Of a DNA stretch of 64,000 nucleotides, positions 21,401 to 35,605 are shown in pieces. The DNA lies in the NCBI GenBank assembly GCA_964019425.1, contig OZ025854.1, positions 248,001 to 312,000 on the forward strand. The letters run 5' to 3'. The number at the start of each line of letters is the position of its first letter. The first letter of the stretch is position 1. The notes below the pieces were generated by a model. The model worked only from the letters and a program-made list of their open reading frames with translations. It was not told where the DNA came from and made no database searches. Both the position numbers and the translations under genes were made by a program. The DNA comes from Flectonema sp. DT1601. Its lineage: Eukaryota > Euglenozoa > Diplonemea > Diplonemida > Diplonemidae.

Positions 21401-24400
21401 GTTCTTGCTCTTCAGGGAGGGCCTTAGCCAAAAGCTAACAGTCCAAATCTCACCTGGAAATTCAACTCAGTCCTTGTCAGTTTTGGCATCAAACTTGTAA
21501 TGGTTTAATCATTACAGGTTATTTACTGAAATATTTGTTCTAAAAGTTGCTAAGTATTTCTCACTTAGAAATTTTTTATTTTTTTTATTTTCAGCTTAAT
21601 TAGCTACAAATTGTTTCTACTAAGTGTTTCTCACTTAGATTTTTTTTTTGCTTTTCAGCTCCTTAAAAGCTGCTAAGTGTTTCTGCTAAGTGTTTCTCAC
21701 TTAGAATCTTATTGTTATGTTCGTTTTCTATCCCCTCTTCTATCCCTTTTGTTCAAAAAAAGCGGGAGGAAATTCTCTCATTCATGCTAAGATGCACTCT
21801 GAACTTTGATTTTTTGATCTGAGTGTGAGGGAATGACCTGTTAGTGCATTGGGCATAAGCTGGGCTGCAGTTTAGATGTCTTAGGTGTTAATAAGGGGTT
21901 CCTCTTAGCATTTTTCTTTGTTACCACCTTATGATTTTCTTGAAGAAAAAAAATAGAAGTCATAATGGTGCTTCCCTCTGGAAGGGTTGTAAGCCATGGT
22001 GTCCAACTAAATTAAAGGACAAGTCTGGGATAATCCCTGCCAGAGGGGCGAGTATTCTACCATGGTTGAAATACTCTGGCAACTGATCTTCAATTTTATG
22101 TTGTTTGTTAGCTGCTGGTGTATCTTGATTATGTGTTGATACTTGCATTTTTTTATTTGTAATCTTCTATTACAATTCTCTTTCTGTTCTGGTCTGTTAC
22201 TTCATTTGTCTTGTTTAACTTCAGTTATATGCATTTTACTTTTTATTGTTTCCCATCTACTTTTTATTTTCTATTAGTTCTGGTCAGAAACTCCTGGGCA
22301 GCAAGAAGGAAAGTAGTTAAGTACTTCTGGGTGTTTGGCATCACCCCCCATAGTGAGCAAGTACAACAGGTAGCATTGGTAGTCTGTTGATCCTGAGTGA
22401 TCCCAGCTACAGTTTTGTTTTTCTTTCTTTTTTTTAGAAGAAGATCAGGACATCCAAGCACTGCTGGATAGTTGCTGAATGCAGGGCCTGCCTGTGGCAT
22501 TATAATAACAGGCTAAGTCATTTGTAGTTCATAGTTTACCTTTGATTTTATAACTTCACACAGGGTACTATGAACGATGAGAGATCCAGTGGGATCACTC
22601 AGGGTCTAGTAGAGACCACCAATGTTGTGCGTTGATAGGCAAGGTGACCAACCTTGACATTCTTTCTTTTCTCTCCTGTTGTGACAAACACAAAATACAC
22701 ACACAGCTTACAGTGTGTTCTTTGTGTATGTTTTCTTCAGGTGTGAGTAGTTTTTTTGTTCTTGCTCTTCAGGGAGGGCCTTAGCCAAAAGCTAACAGTC
22801 CAAATCTCACCTGGAAATTCAACTCAGTCCTTGTCAGTTTTGGCATCAAACTTGTAATGGTTTAATCATTACAGGTTATTTACTGAAATATTTGTTCTAA
22901 AAGTTGCTAAGTATTTCTCACTTAGAAATTTTTTATTTTTTTTATTTTCAGCTTAATTAGCTACAAATTGTTTCTACTAAGTGTTTCTCACTTAGATTTT
23001 TTTTTTGCTTTTCAGCTCCTTAAAAGCTGCTAAGTGTTTCTGCTAAGTGTTTCTCACTTAGAATCTTATTGTTATGTTCGTTTTCTATCCCCTCTTCTAT
23101 CCCTTTTGTTCAAAAAAAGCGGGAGGAAATTCTCTCATTCATGCTAAGATGCACTCTGAACTTTGATTTTTTGATCTGAGTGTGAGGGAATGACCTGTTA
23201 GTGCATTGGGCATAAGCTGGGCTGCAGTTTAGATGTCTTAGGTGTTAATAAGGGGTTCCTCTTAGCATTTTTCTTTGTTACCACCTTATGATTTTCTTGA
23301 AGAAAAAAAATAGAAGTCATAATGGTGCTTCCCTCTGGAAGGGTTGTAAGCCATGGTGTCCAACTAAATTAAAGGACAAGTCTGGGATAATCCCTGCCAG
23401 AGGGGCGAGTATTCTACCATGGTTGAAATACTCTGGCAACTGATCTTCAATTTTATGTTGTTTGTTAGCTGCTGGTGTATCTTGATTATGTGTTGATACT
23501 TGCATTTTTTTATTTGTAATCTTCTATTACAATTCTCTTTCTGTTCTGGTCTGTTACTTCATTTGTCTTGTTTAACTTCAGTTATATGCATTTTACTTTT
23601 TATTGTTTCCCATCTACTTTTTATTTTCTATTAGTTCTGGTCAGAAACTCCTGGGCAGCAAGAAGGAAAGTAGTTAAGTACTTCTGGGTGTTTGGCATCA
23701 CCCCCCATAGTGAGCAAGTACAACAGGTAGCATTGGTAGTCTGTTGATCCTGAGTGATCCCAGCTACAGTTTTGTTTTTCTTTCTTTTTTTTAGAAGAAG
23801 ATCAGGACATCCAAGCACTGCTGGATAGTTGCTGAATGCAGGGCCTGCCTGTGGCATTATAATAACAGGCTAAGTCATTTGTAGTTCATAGTTTACCTTT
23901 GATTTTATAACTTCACACAGGGTACTATGAACGATGAGAGATCCAGTGGGATCACTCAGGGTCTAGTAGAGACCACCAATGTTGTGCGTTGATAGGCAAG
24001 GTGACCAACCTTGACATTCTTTCTTTTCTCTCCTGTTGTGACAAACACAAAATACACACACAGCTTACAGTGTGTTCTTTGTGTATGTTTTCTTCAGGTG
24101 TGAGTAGTTTTTTTGTTCTTGCTCTTCAGGGAGGGCCTTAGCCAAAAGCTAACAGTCCAAATCTCACCTGGAAATTCAACTCAGTCCTTGTCAGTTTTGG
24201 CATCAAACTTGTAATGGTTTAATCATTACAGGTTATTTACTGAAATATTTGTTCTAAAAGTTGCTAAGTATTTCTCACTTAGAAATTTTTTATTTTTTTT
24301 ATTTTCAGCTTAATTAGCTACAAATTGTTTCTACTAAGTGTTTCTCACTTAGATTTTTTTTTTGCTTTTCAGCTCCTTAAAAGCTGCTAAGTGTTTCTGC

Positions 24401-27400
24401 TAAGTGTTTCTCACTTAGAATCTTATTGTTATGTTCGTTTTCTATCCCCTCTTCTATCCCTTTTGTTCAAAAAAAGCGGGAGGAAATTCTCTCATTCATG
24501 CTAAGATGCACTCTGAACTTTGATTTTTTGATCTGAGTGTGAGGGAATGACCTGTTAGTGCATTGGGCATAAGCTGGGCTGCAGTTTAGATGTCTTAGGT
24601 GTTAATAAGGGGTTCCTCTTAGCATTTTTCTTTGTTACCACCTTATGATTTTCTTGAAGAAAAAAAATAGAAGTCATAATGGTGCTTCCCTCTGGAAGGG
24701 TTGTAAGCCATGGTGTCCAACTAAATTAAAGGACAAGTCTGGGATAATCCCTGCCAGAGGGGCGAGTATTCTACCATGGTTGAAATACTCTGGCAACTGA
24801 TCTTCAATTTTATGTTGTTTGTTAGCTGCTGGTGTATCTTGATTATGTGTTGATACTTGCATTTTTTTATTTGTAATCTTCTATTACAATTCTCTTTCTG
24901 TTCTGGTCTGTTACTTCATTTGTCTTGTTTAACTTCAGTTATATGCATTTTACTTTTTATTGTTTCCCATCTACTTTTTATTTTCTATTAGTTCTGGTCA
25001 GAAACTCCTGGGCAGCAAGAAGGAAAGTAGTTAAGTACTTCTGGGTGTTTGGCATCACCCCCCATAGTGAGCAAGTACAACAGGTAGCATTGGTAGTCTG
25101 TTGATCCTGAGTGATCCCAGCTACAGTTTTGTTTTTCTTTCTTTTTTTTAGAAGAAGATCAGGACATCCAAGCACTGCTGGATAGTTGCTGAATGCAGGG
25201 CCTGCCTGTGGCATTATAATAACAGGCTAAGTCATTTGTAGTTCATAGTTTACCTTTGATTTTATAACTTCACACAGGGTACTATGAACGATGAGAGATC
25301 CAGTGGGATCACTCAGGGTCTAGTAGAGACCACCAATGTTGTGCGTTGATAGGCAAGGTGACCAACCTTGACATTCTTTCTTTTCTCTCCTGTTGTGACA
25401 AACACAAAATACACACACAGCTTACAGTGTGTTCTTTGTGTATGTTTTCTTCAGGTGTGAGTAGTTTTTTTGTTCTTGCTCTTCAGGGAGGGCCTTAGCC
25501 AAAAGCTAACAGTCCAAATCTCACCTGGAAATTCAACTCAGTCCTTGTCAGTTTTGGCATCAAACTTGTAATGGTTTAATCATTACAGGTTATTTACTGA
25601 AATATTTGTTCTAAAAGTTGCTAAGTATTTCTCACTTAGAAATTTTTTATTTTTTTTATTTTCAGCTTAATTAGCTACAAATTGTTTCTACTAAGTGTTT
25701 CTCACTTAGATTTTTTTTTTGCTTTTCAGCTCCTTAAAAGCTGCTAAGTGTTTCTGCTAAGTGTTTCTCACTTAGAATCTTATTGTTATGTTCGTTTTCT
25801 ATCCCCTCTTCTATCCCTTTTGTTCAAAAAAAGCGGGAGGAAATTCTCTCATTCATGCTAAGATGCACTCTGAACTTTGATTTTTTGATCTGAGTGTGAG
25901 GGAATGACCTGTTAGTGCATTGGGCATAAGCTGGGCTGCAGTTTAGATGTCTTAGGTGTTAATAAGGGGTTCCTCTTAGCATTTTTCTTTGTTACCACCT
26001 TATGATTTTCTTGAAGAAAAAAAATAGAAGTCATAATGGTGCTTCCCTCTGGAAGGGTTGTAAGCCATGGTGTCCAACTAAATTAAAGGACAAGTCTGGG
26101 ATAATCCCTGCCAGAGGGGCGAGTATTCTACCATGGTTGAAATACTCTGGCAACTGATCTTCAATTTTATGTTGTTTGTTAGCTGCTGGTGTATCTTGAT
26201 TATGTGTTGATACTTGCATTTTTTTATTTGTAATCTTCTATTACAATTCTCTTTCTGTTCTGGTCTGTTACTTCATTTGTCTTGTTTAACTTCAGTTATA
26301 TGCATTTTACTTTTTATTGTTTCCCATCTACTTTTTATTTTCTATTAGTTCTGGTCAGAAACTCCTGGGCAGCAAGAAGGAAAGTAGTTAAGTACTTCTG
26401 GGTGTTTGGCATCACCCCCCATAGTGAGCAAGTACAACAGGTAGCATTGGTAGTCTGTTGATCCTGAGTGATCCCAGCTACAGTTTTGTTTTTCTTTCTT
26501 TTTTTTAGAAGAAGATCAGGACATCCAAGCACTGCTGGATAGTTGCTGAATGCAGGGCCTGCCTGTGGCATTATAATAACAGGCTAAGTCATTTGTAGTT
26601 CATAGTTTACCTTTGATTTTATAACTTCACACAGGGTACTATGAACGATGAGAGATCCAGTGGGATCACTCAGGGTCTAGTAGAGACCACCAATGTTGTG
26701 CGTTGATAGGCAAGGTGACCAACCTTGACATTCTTTCTTTTCTCTCCTGTTGTGACAAACACAAAATACACACACAGCTTACAGTGTGTTCTTTGTGTAT
26801 GTTTTCTTCAGGTGTGAGTAGTTTTTTTGTTCTTGCTCTTCAGGGAGGGCCTTAGCCAAAAGCTAACAGTCCAAATCTCACCTGGAAATTCAACTCAGTC
26901 CTTGTCAGTTTTGGCATCAAACTTGTAATGGTTTAATCATTACAGGTTATTTACTGAAATATTTGTTCTAAAAGTTGCTAAGTATTTCTCACTTAGAAAT
27001 TTTTTATTTTTTTTATTTTCAGCTTAATTAGCTACAAATTGTTTCTACTAAGTGTTTCTCACTTAGATTTTTTTTTTGCTTTTCAGCTCCTTAAAAGCTG
27101 CTAAGTGTTTCTGCTAAGTGTTTCTCACTTAGAATCTTATTGTTATGTTCGTTTTCTATCCCCTCTTCTATCCCTTTTGTTCAAAAAAAGCGGGAGGAAA
27201 TTCTCTCATTCATGCTAAGATGCACTCTGAACTTTGATTTTTTGATCTGAGTGTGAGGGAATGACCTGTTAGTGCATTGGGCATAAGCTGGGCTGCAGTT
27301 TAGATGTCTTAGGTGTTAATAAGGGGTTCCTCTTAGCATTTTTCTTTGTTACCACCTTATGATTTTCTTGAAGAAAAAAAATAGAAGTCATAATGGTGCT

Positions 27401-30400
27401 TCCCTCTGGAAGGGTTGTAAGCCATGGTGTCCAACTAAATTAAAGGACAAGTCTGGGATAATCCCTGCCAGAGGGGCGAGTATTCTACCATGGTTGAAAT
27501 ACTCTGGCAACTGATCTTCAATTTTATGTTGTTTGTTAGCTGCTGGTGTATCTTGATTATGTGTTGATACTTGCATTTTTTTATTTGTAATCTTCTATTA
27601 CAATTCTCTTTCTGTTCTGGTCTGTTACTTCATTTGTCTTGTTTAACTTCAGTTATATGCATTTTACTTTTTATTGTTTCCCATCTACTTTTTATTTTCT
27701 ATTAGTTCTGGTCAGAAACTCCTGGGCAGCAAGAAGGAAAGTAGTTAAGTACTTCTGGGTGTTTGGCATCACCCCCCATAGTGAGCAAGTACAACAGGTA
27801 GCATTGGTAGTCTGTTGATCCTGAGTGATCCCAGCTACAGTTTTGTTTTTCTTTCTTTTTTTTAGAAGAAGATCAGGACATCCAAGCACTGCTGGATAGT
27901 TGCTGAATGCAGGGCCTGCCTGTGGCATTATAATAACAGGCTAAGTCATTTGTAGTTCATAGTTTACCTTTGATTTTATAACTTCACACAGGGTACTATG
28001 AACGATGAGAGATCCAGTGGGATCACTCAGGGTCTAGTAGAGACCACCAATGTTGTGCGTTGATAGGCAAGGTGACCAACCTTGACATTCTTTCTTTTCT
28101 CTCCTGTTGTGACAAACACAAAATACACACACAGCTTACAGTGTGTTCTTTGTGTATGTTTTCTTCAGGTGTGAGTAGTTTTTTTGTTCTTGCTCTTCAG
28201 GGAGGGCCTTAGCCAAAAGCTAACAGTCCAAATCTCACCTGGAAATTCAACTCAGTCCTTGTCAGTTTTGGCATCAAACTTGTAATGGTTTAATCATTAC
28301 AGGTTATTTACTGAAATATTTGTTCTAAAAGTTGCTAAGTATTTCTCACTTAGAAATTTTTTATTTTTTTTATTTTCAGCTTAATTAGCTACAAATTGTT
28401 TCTACTAAGTGTTTCTCACTTAGATTTTTTTTTTGCTTTTCAGCTCCTTAAAAGCTGCTAAGTGTTTCTGCTAAGTGTTTCTCACTTAGAATCTTATTGT
28501 TATGTTCGTTTTCTATCCCCTCTTCTATCCCTTTTGTTCAAAAAAAGCGGGAGGAAATTCTCTCATTCATGCTAAGATGCACTCTGAACTTTGATTTTTT
28601 GATCTGAGTGTGAGGGAATGACCTGTTAGTGCATTGGGCATAAGCTGGGCTGCAGTTTAGATGTCTTAGGTGTTAATAAGGGGTTCCTCTTAGCATTTTT
28701 CTTTGTTACCACCTTATGATTTTCTTGAAGAAAAAAAATAGAAGTCATAATGGTGCTTCCCTCTGGAAGGGTTGTAAGCCATGGTGTCCAACTAAATTAA
28801 AGGACAAGTCTGGGATAATCCCTGCCAGAGGGGCGAGTATTCTACCATGGTTGAAATACTCTGGCAACTGATCTTCAATTTTATGTTGTTTGTTAGCTGC
28901 TGGTGTATCTTGATTATGTGTTGATACTTGCATTTTTTTATTTGTAATCTTCTATTACAATTCTCTTTCTGTTCTGGTCTGTTACTTCATTTGTCTTGTT
29001 TAACTTCAGTTATATGCATTTTACTTTTTATTGTTTCCCATCTACTTTTTATTTTCTATTAGTTCTGGTCAGAAACTCCTGGGCAGCAAGAAGGAAAGTA
29101 GTTAAGTACTTCTGGGTGTTTGGCATCACCCCCCATAGTGAGCAAGTACAACAGGTAGCATTGGTAGTCTGTTGATCCTGAGTGATCCCAGCTACAGTTT
29201 TGTTTTTCTTTCTTTTTTTTAGAAGAAGATCAGGACATCCAAGCACTGCTGGATAGTTGCTGAATGCAGGGCCTGCCTGTGGCATTATAATAACAGGCTA
29301 AGTCATTTGTAGTTCATAGTTTACCTTTGATTTTATAACTTCACACAGGGTACTATGAACGATGAGAGATCCAGTGGGATCACTCAGGGTCTAGTAGAGA
29401 CCACCAATGTTGTGCGTTGATAGGCAAGGTGACCAACCTTGACATTCTTTCTTTTCTCTCCTGTTGTGACAAACACAAAATACACACACAGCTTACAGTG
29501 TGTTCTTTGTGTATGTTTTCTTCAGGTGTGAGTAGTTTTTTTGTTCTTGCTCTTCAGGGAGGGCCTTAGCCAAAAGCTAACAGTCCAAATCTCACCTGGA
29601 AATTCAACTCAGTCCTTGTCAGTTTTGGCATCAAACTTGTAATGGTTTAATCATTACAGGTTATTTACTGAAATATTTGTTCTAAAAGTTGCTAAGTATT
29701 TCTCACTTAGAAATTTTTTATTTTTTTTATTTTCAGCTTAATTAGCTACAAATTGTTTCTACTAAGTGTTTCTCACTTAGATTTTTTTTTTGCTTTTCAG
29801 CTCCTTAAAAGCTGCTAAGTGTTTCTGCTAAGTGTTTCTCACTTAGAATCTTATTGTTATGTTCGTTTTCTATCCCCTCTTCTATCCCTTTTGTTCAAAA
29901 AAAGCGGGAGGAAATTCTCTCATTCATGCTAAGATGCACTCTGAACTTTGATTTTTTTGATCTGAGTGTGAGGGAATGACCTGTTAGTGCATTGGGCATA
30001 AGCTGGGCTGCAGTTTAGATGTCTTAGGTGTTAATAAGGGGTTCCTCTTAGCATTTTTCTTTGTTACCACCTTATGATTTTCTTGAAGAAAAAAAATAGA
30101 AGTCATAATGGTGCTTCCCTCTGGAAGGGTTGTAAGCCATGGTGTCCAACTAAATTAAAGGACAAGTCTGGGATAATCCCTGCCAGAGGGGCGAGTATTC
30201 TACCATGGTTGAAATACTCTGGCAACTGATCTTCAATTTTATGTTGTTTGTTAGCTGCTGGTGTATCTTGATTATGTGTTGATACTTGCATTTTTTTATT
30301 TGTAATCTTCTATTACAATTCTCTTTCTGTTCTGGTCTGTTACTTCATTTGTCTTGTTTAACTTCAGTTATATGCATTTTACTTTTTATTGTTTCCCATC

Positions 30401-33400
30401 TACTTTTTATTTTCTATTAGTTCTGGTCAGAAACTCCTGGGCAGCAAGAAGGAAAGTAGTTAAGTACTTCTGGGTGTTTGGCATCACCCCCCATAGTGAG
30501 CAAGTACAACAGGTAGCATTGGTAGTCTGTTGATCCTGAGTGATCCCAGCTACAGTTTTGTTTTTCTTTCTTTTTTTTAGAAGAAGATCAGGACATCCAA
30601 GCACTGCTGGATAGTTGCTGAATGCAGGGCCTGCCTGTGGCATTATAATAACAGGCTAAGTCATTTGTAGTTCATAGTTTACCTTTGATTTTATAACTTC
30701 ACACAGGGTACTATGAACGATGAGAGATCCAGTGGGATCACTCAGGGTCTAGTAGAGACCACCAATGTTGTGCGTTGATAGGCAAGGTGACCAACCTTGA
30801 CATTCTTTCTTTTCTCTCCTGTTGTGACAAACACAAAATACACACACAGCTTACAGTGTGTTCTTTGTGTATGTTTTCTTCAGGTGTGAGTAGTTTTTTT
30901 GTTCTTGCTCTTCAGGGAGGGCCTTAGCCAAAAGCTAACAGTCCAAATCTCACCTGGAAATTCAACTCAGTCCTTGTCAGTTTTGGCATCAAACTTGTAA
31001 TGGTTTAATCATTACAGGTTATTTACTGAAATATTTGTTCTAAAAGTTGCTAAGTATTTCTCACTTAGAAATTTTTTATTTTTTTTATTTTCAGCTTAAT
31101 TAGCTACAAATTGTTTCTACTAAGTGTTTCTCACTTAGATTTTTTTTTTGCTTTTCAGCTCCTTAAAAGCTGCTAAGTGTTTCTGCTAAGTGTTTCTCAC
31201 TTAGAATCTTATTGTTATGTTCGTTTTCTATCCCCTCTTCTATCCCTTTTGTTCAAAAAAAGCGGGAGGAAATTCTCTCATTCATGCTAAGATGCACTCT
31301 GAACTTTGATTTTTTGATCTGAGTGTGAGGGAATGACCTGTTAGTGCATTGGGCATAAGCTGGGCTGCAGTTTAGATGTCTTAGGTGTTAATAAGGGGTT
31401 CCTCTTAGCATTTTTCTTTGTTACCACCTTATGATTTTCTTGAAGAAAAAAAATAGAAGTCATAATGGTGCTTCCCTCTGGAAGGGTTGTAAGCCATGGT
31501 GTCCAACTAAATTAAAGGACAAGTCTGGGATAATCCCTGCCAGAGGGGCGAGTATTCTACCATGGTTGAAATACTCTGGCAACTGATCTTCAATTTTATG
31601 TTGTTTGTTAGCTGCTGGTGTATCTTGATTATGTGTTGATACTTGCATTTTTTTATTTGTAATCTTCTATTACAATTCTCTTTCTGTTCTGGTCTGTTAC
31701 TTCATTTGTCTTGTTTAACTTCAGTTATATGCATTTTACTTTTTATTGTTTCCCATCTACTTTTTATTTTCTATTAGTTCTGGTCAGAAACTCCTGGGCA
31801 GCAAGAAGGAAAGTAGTTAAGTACTTCTGGGTGTTTGGCATCACCCCCCATAGTGAGCAAGTACAACAGGTAGCATTGGTAGTCTGTTGATCCTGAGTGA
31901 TCCCAGCTACAGTTTTGTTTTTCTTTCTTTTTTTTAGAAGAAGATCAGGACATCCAAGCACTGCTGGATAGTTGCTGAATGCAGGGCCTGCCTGTGGCAT
32001 TATAATAACAGGCTAAGTCATTTGTAGTTCATAGTTTACCTTTGATTTTATAACTTCACACAGGGTACTATGAACGATGAGAGATCCAGTGGGATCACTC
32101 AGGGTCTAGTAGAGACCACCAATGTTGTGCGTTGATAGGCAAGGTGACCAACCTTGACATTCTTTCTTTTCTCTCCTGTTGTGACAAACACAAAATACAC
32201 ACACAGCTTACAGTGTGTTCTTTGTGTATGTTTTCTTCAGGTGTGAGTAGTTTTTTTGTTCTTGCTCTTCAGGGAGGGCCTTAGCCAAAAGCTAACAGTC
32301 CAAATCTCACCTGGAAATTCAACTCAGTCCTTGTCAGTTTTGGCATCAAACTTGTAATGGTTTAATCATTACAGGTTATTTACTGAAATATTTGTTCTAA
32401 AAGTTGCTAAGTATTTCTCACTTAGAAATTTTTTATTTTTTTTATTTTCAGCTTAATTAGCTACAAATTGTTTCTACTAAGTGTTTCTCACTTAGATTTT
32501 TTTTTTGCTTTTCAGCTCCTTAAAAGCTGCTAAGTGTTTCTGCTAAGTGTTTCTCACTTAGAATCTTATTGTTATGTTCGTTTTCTATCCCCTCTTCTAT
32601 CCCTTTTGTTCAAAAAAAGCGGGAGGAAATTCTCTCATTCATGCTAAGATGCACTCTGAACTTTGATTTTTTGATCTGAGTGTGAGGGAATGACCTGTTA
32701 GTGCATTGGGCATAAGCTGGGCTGCAGTTTAGATGTCTTAGGTGTTAATAAGGGGTTCCTCTTAGCATTTTTCTTTGTTACCACCTTATGATTTTCTTGA
32801 AGAAAAAAAATAGAAGTCATAATGGTGCTTCCCTCTGGAAGGGTTGTAAGCCATGGTGTCCAACTAAATTAAAGGACAAGTCTGGGATAATCCCTGCCAG
32901 AGGGGCGAGTATTCTACCATGGTTGAAATACTCTGGCAACTGATCTTCAATTTTATGTTGTTTGTTAGCTGCTGGTGTATCTTGATTATGTGTTGATACT
33001 TGCATTTTTTTATTTGTAATCTTCTATTACAATTCTCTTTCTGTTCTGGTCTGTTACTTCATTTGTCTTGTTTAACTTCAGTTATATGCATTTTACTTTT
33101 TATTGTTTCCCATCTACTTTTTATTTTCTATTAGTTCTGGTCAGAAACTCCTGGGCAGCAAGAAGGAAAGTAGTTAAGTACTTCTGGGTGTTTGGCATCA
33201 CCCCCCATAGTGAGCAAGTACAACAGGTAGCATTGGTAGTCTGTTGATCCTGAGTGATCCCAGCTACAGTTTTGTTTTTCTTTCTTTTTTTTAGAAGAAG
33301 ATCAGGACATCCAAGCACTGCTGGATAGTTGCTGAATGCAGGGCCTGCCTGTGGCATTATAATAACAGGCTAAGTCATTTGTAGTTCATAGTTTACCTTT

Positions 33401-35405
33401 GATTTTATAACTTCACACAGGGTACTATGAACGATGAGAGATCCAGTGGGATCACTCAGGGTCTAGTAGAGACCACCAATGTTGTGCGTTGATAGGCAAG
33501 GTGACCAACCTTGACATTCTTTCTTTTCTCTCCTGTTGTGACAAACACAAAATACACACACAGCTTACAGTGTGTTCTTTGTGTATGTTTTCTTCAGGTG
33601 TGAGTAGTTTTTTTGTTCTTGCTCTTCAGGGAGGGCCTTAGCCAAAAGCTAACAGTCCAAATCTCACCTGGAAATTCAACTCAGTCCTTGTCAGTTTTGG
33701 CATCAAACTTGTAATGGTTTAATCATTACAGGTTATTTACTGAAATATTTGTTCTAAAAGTTGCTAAGTATTTCTCACTTAGAAATTTTTTATTTTTTTT
33801 ATTTTCAGCTTAATTAGCTACAAATTGTTTCTACTAAGTGTTTCTCACTTAGATTTTTTTTTTGCTTTTCAGCTCCTTAAAAGCTGCTAAGTGTTTCTGC
33901 TAAGTGTTTCTCACTTAGAATCTTATTGTTATGTTCGTTTTCTATCCCCTCTTCTATCCCTTTTGTTCAAAAAAAGCGGGAGGAAATTCTCTCATTCATG
34001 CTAAGATGCACTCTGAACTTTGATTTTTTGATCTGAGTGTGAGGGAATGACCTGTTAGTGCATTGGGCATAAGCTGGGCTGCAGTTTAGATGTCTTAGGT
34101 GTTAATAAGGGGTTCCTCTTAGCATTTTTCTTTGTTACCACCTTATGATTTTCTTGAAGAAAAAAAATAGAAGTCATAATGGTGCTTCCCTCTGGAAGGG
34201 TTGTAAGCCATGGTGTCCAACTAAATTAAAGGACAAGTCTGGGATAATCCCTGCCAGAGGGGCGAGTATTCTACCATGGTTGAAATACTCTGGCAACTGA
34301 TCTTCAATTTTATGTTGTTTGTTAGCTGCTGGTGTATCTTGATTATGTGTTGATACTTGCATTTTTTTATTTGTAATCTTCTATTACAATTCTCTTTCTG
34401 TTCTGGTCTGTTACTTCATTTGTCTTGTTTAACTTCAGTTATATGCATTTTACTTTTTATTGTTTCCCATCTACTTTTTATTTTCTATTAGTTCTGGTCA
34501 GAAACTCCTGGGCAGCAAGAAGGAAAGTAGTTAAGTACTTCTGGGTGTTTGGCATCACCCCCCATAGTGAGCAAGTACAACAGGTAGCATTGGTAGTCTG
34601 TTGATCCTGAGTGATCCCAGCTACAGTTTTGTTTTTCTTTCTTTTTTTTAGAAGAAGATCAGGACATCCAAGCACTGCTGGATAGTTGCTGAATGCAGGG
34701 CCTGCCTGTGGCATTATAATAACAGGCTAAGTCATTTGTAGTTCATAGTTTACCTTTGATTTTATAACTTCACACAGGGTACTATGAACGATGAGAGATC
34801 CAGTGGGATCACTCAGGGTCTAGTAGAGACCACCAATGTTGTGCGTTGATAGGCAAGGTGACCAACCTTGACATTCTTTCTTTTCTCTCCTGTTGTGACA
34901 AACACAAAATACACACACAGCTTACAGTGTGTTCTTTGTGTATGTTTTCTTCAGGTGTGAGTAGTTTTTTTGTTCTTGCTCTTCAGGGAGGGCCTTAGCC
35001 AAAAGCTAACAGTCCAAATCTCACCTGGAAATTCAACTCAGTCCTTGTCAGTTTTGGCATCAAACTTGTAATGGTTTAATCATTACAGGTTATTTACTGA
35101 AATATTTGTTCTAAAAGTTGCTAAGTATTTCTCACTTAGAAATTTTTATTTTTTTTATTTTCAGCTTAATTAGCTACAAATTGTTTCTACTAAGTGTTTC
35201 TCACTTAGATTTTTTTTTTGCTTTTCAGCTCCTTAAAAGCTGCTAAGTGTTTCTGCTAAGTGTTTCTCACTTAGATCTTATTGTTATGTTCGTTTTCTAT
35301 CCCCTCTTCTATCCCTTTTGTTCAAAAAAGCGGGAGGAAATTCTCTCATTCATGCTAAGATGCACTCTGAACTTTGATTTTTTGATCTGAGTGTGAGGGA
35401 ATGAC

Positions 35406-35605
35406 NNNNNNNNNNNNNNNNNNNNNNNNNNNNNNNNNNNNNNNNNNNNNNNNNNNNNNNNNNNNNNNNNNNNNNNNNNNNNNNNNNNNNNNNNNNNNNN
35501 NNNNNNNNNNNNNNNNNNNNNNNNNNNNNNNNNNNNNNNNNNNNNNNNNNNNNNNNNNNNNNNNNNNNNNNNNNNNNNNNNNNNNNNNNNNNNNNNNNNN
35601 NNNNN
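35406..35605. other. Assembly gap of 200 N inside satellite array A
   Basis: The unit holding the gap is 1045 bp long (35040-36084). If only one unit is broken, about 512 bp of real sequence is represented by 200 N. The round size suggests a placeholder. The true array may be much longer than shown. Confidence 0.98.
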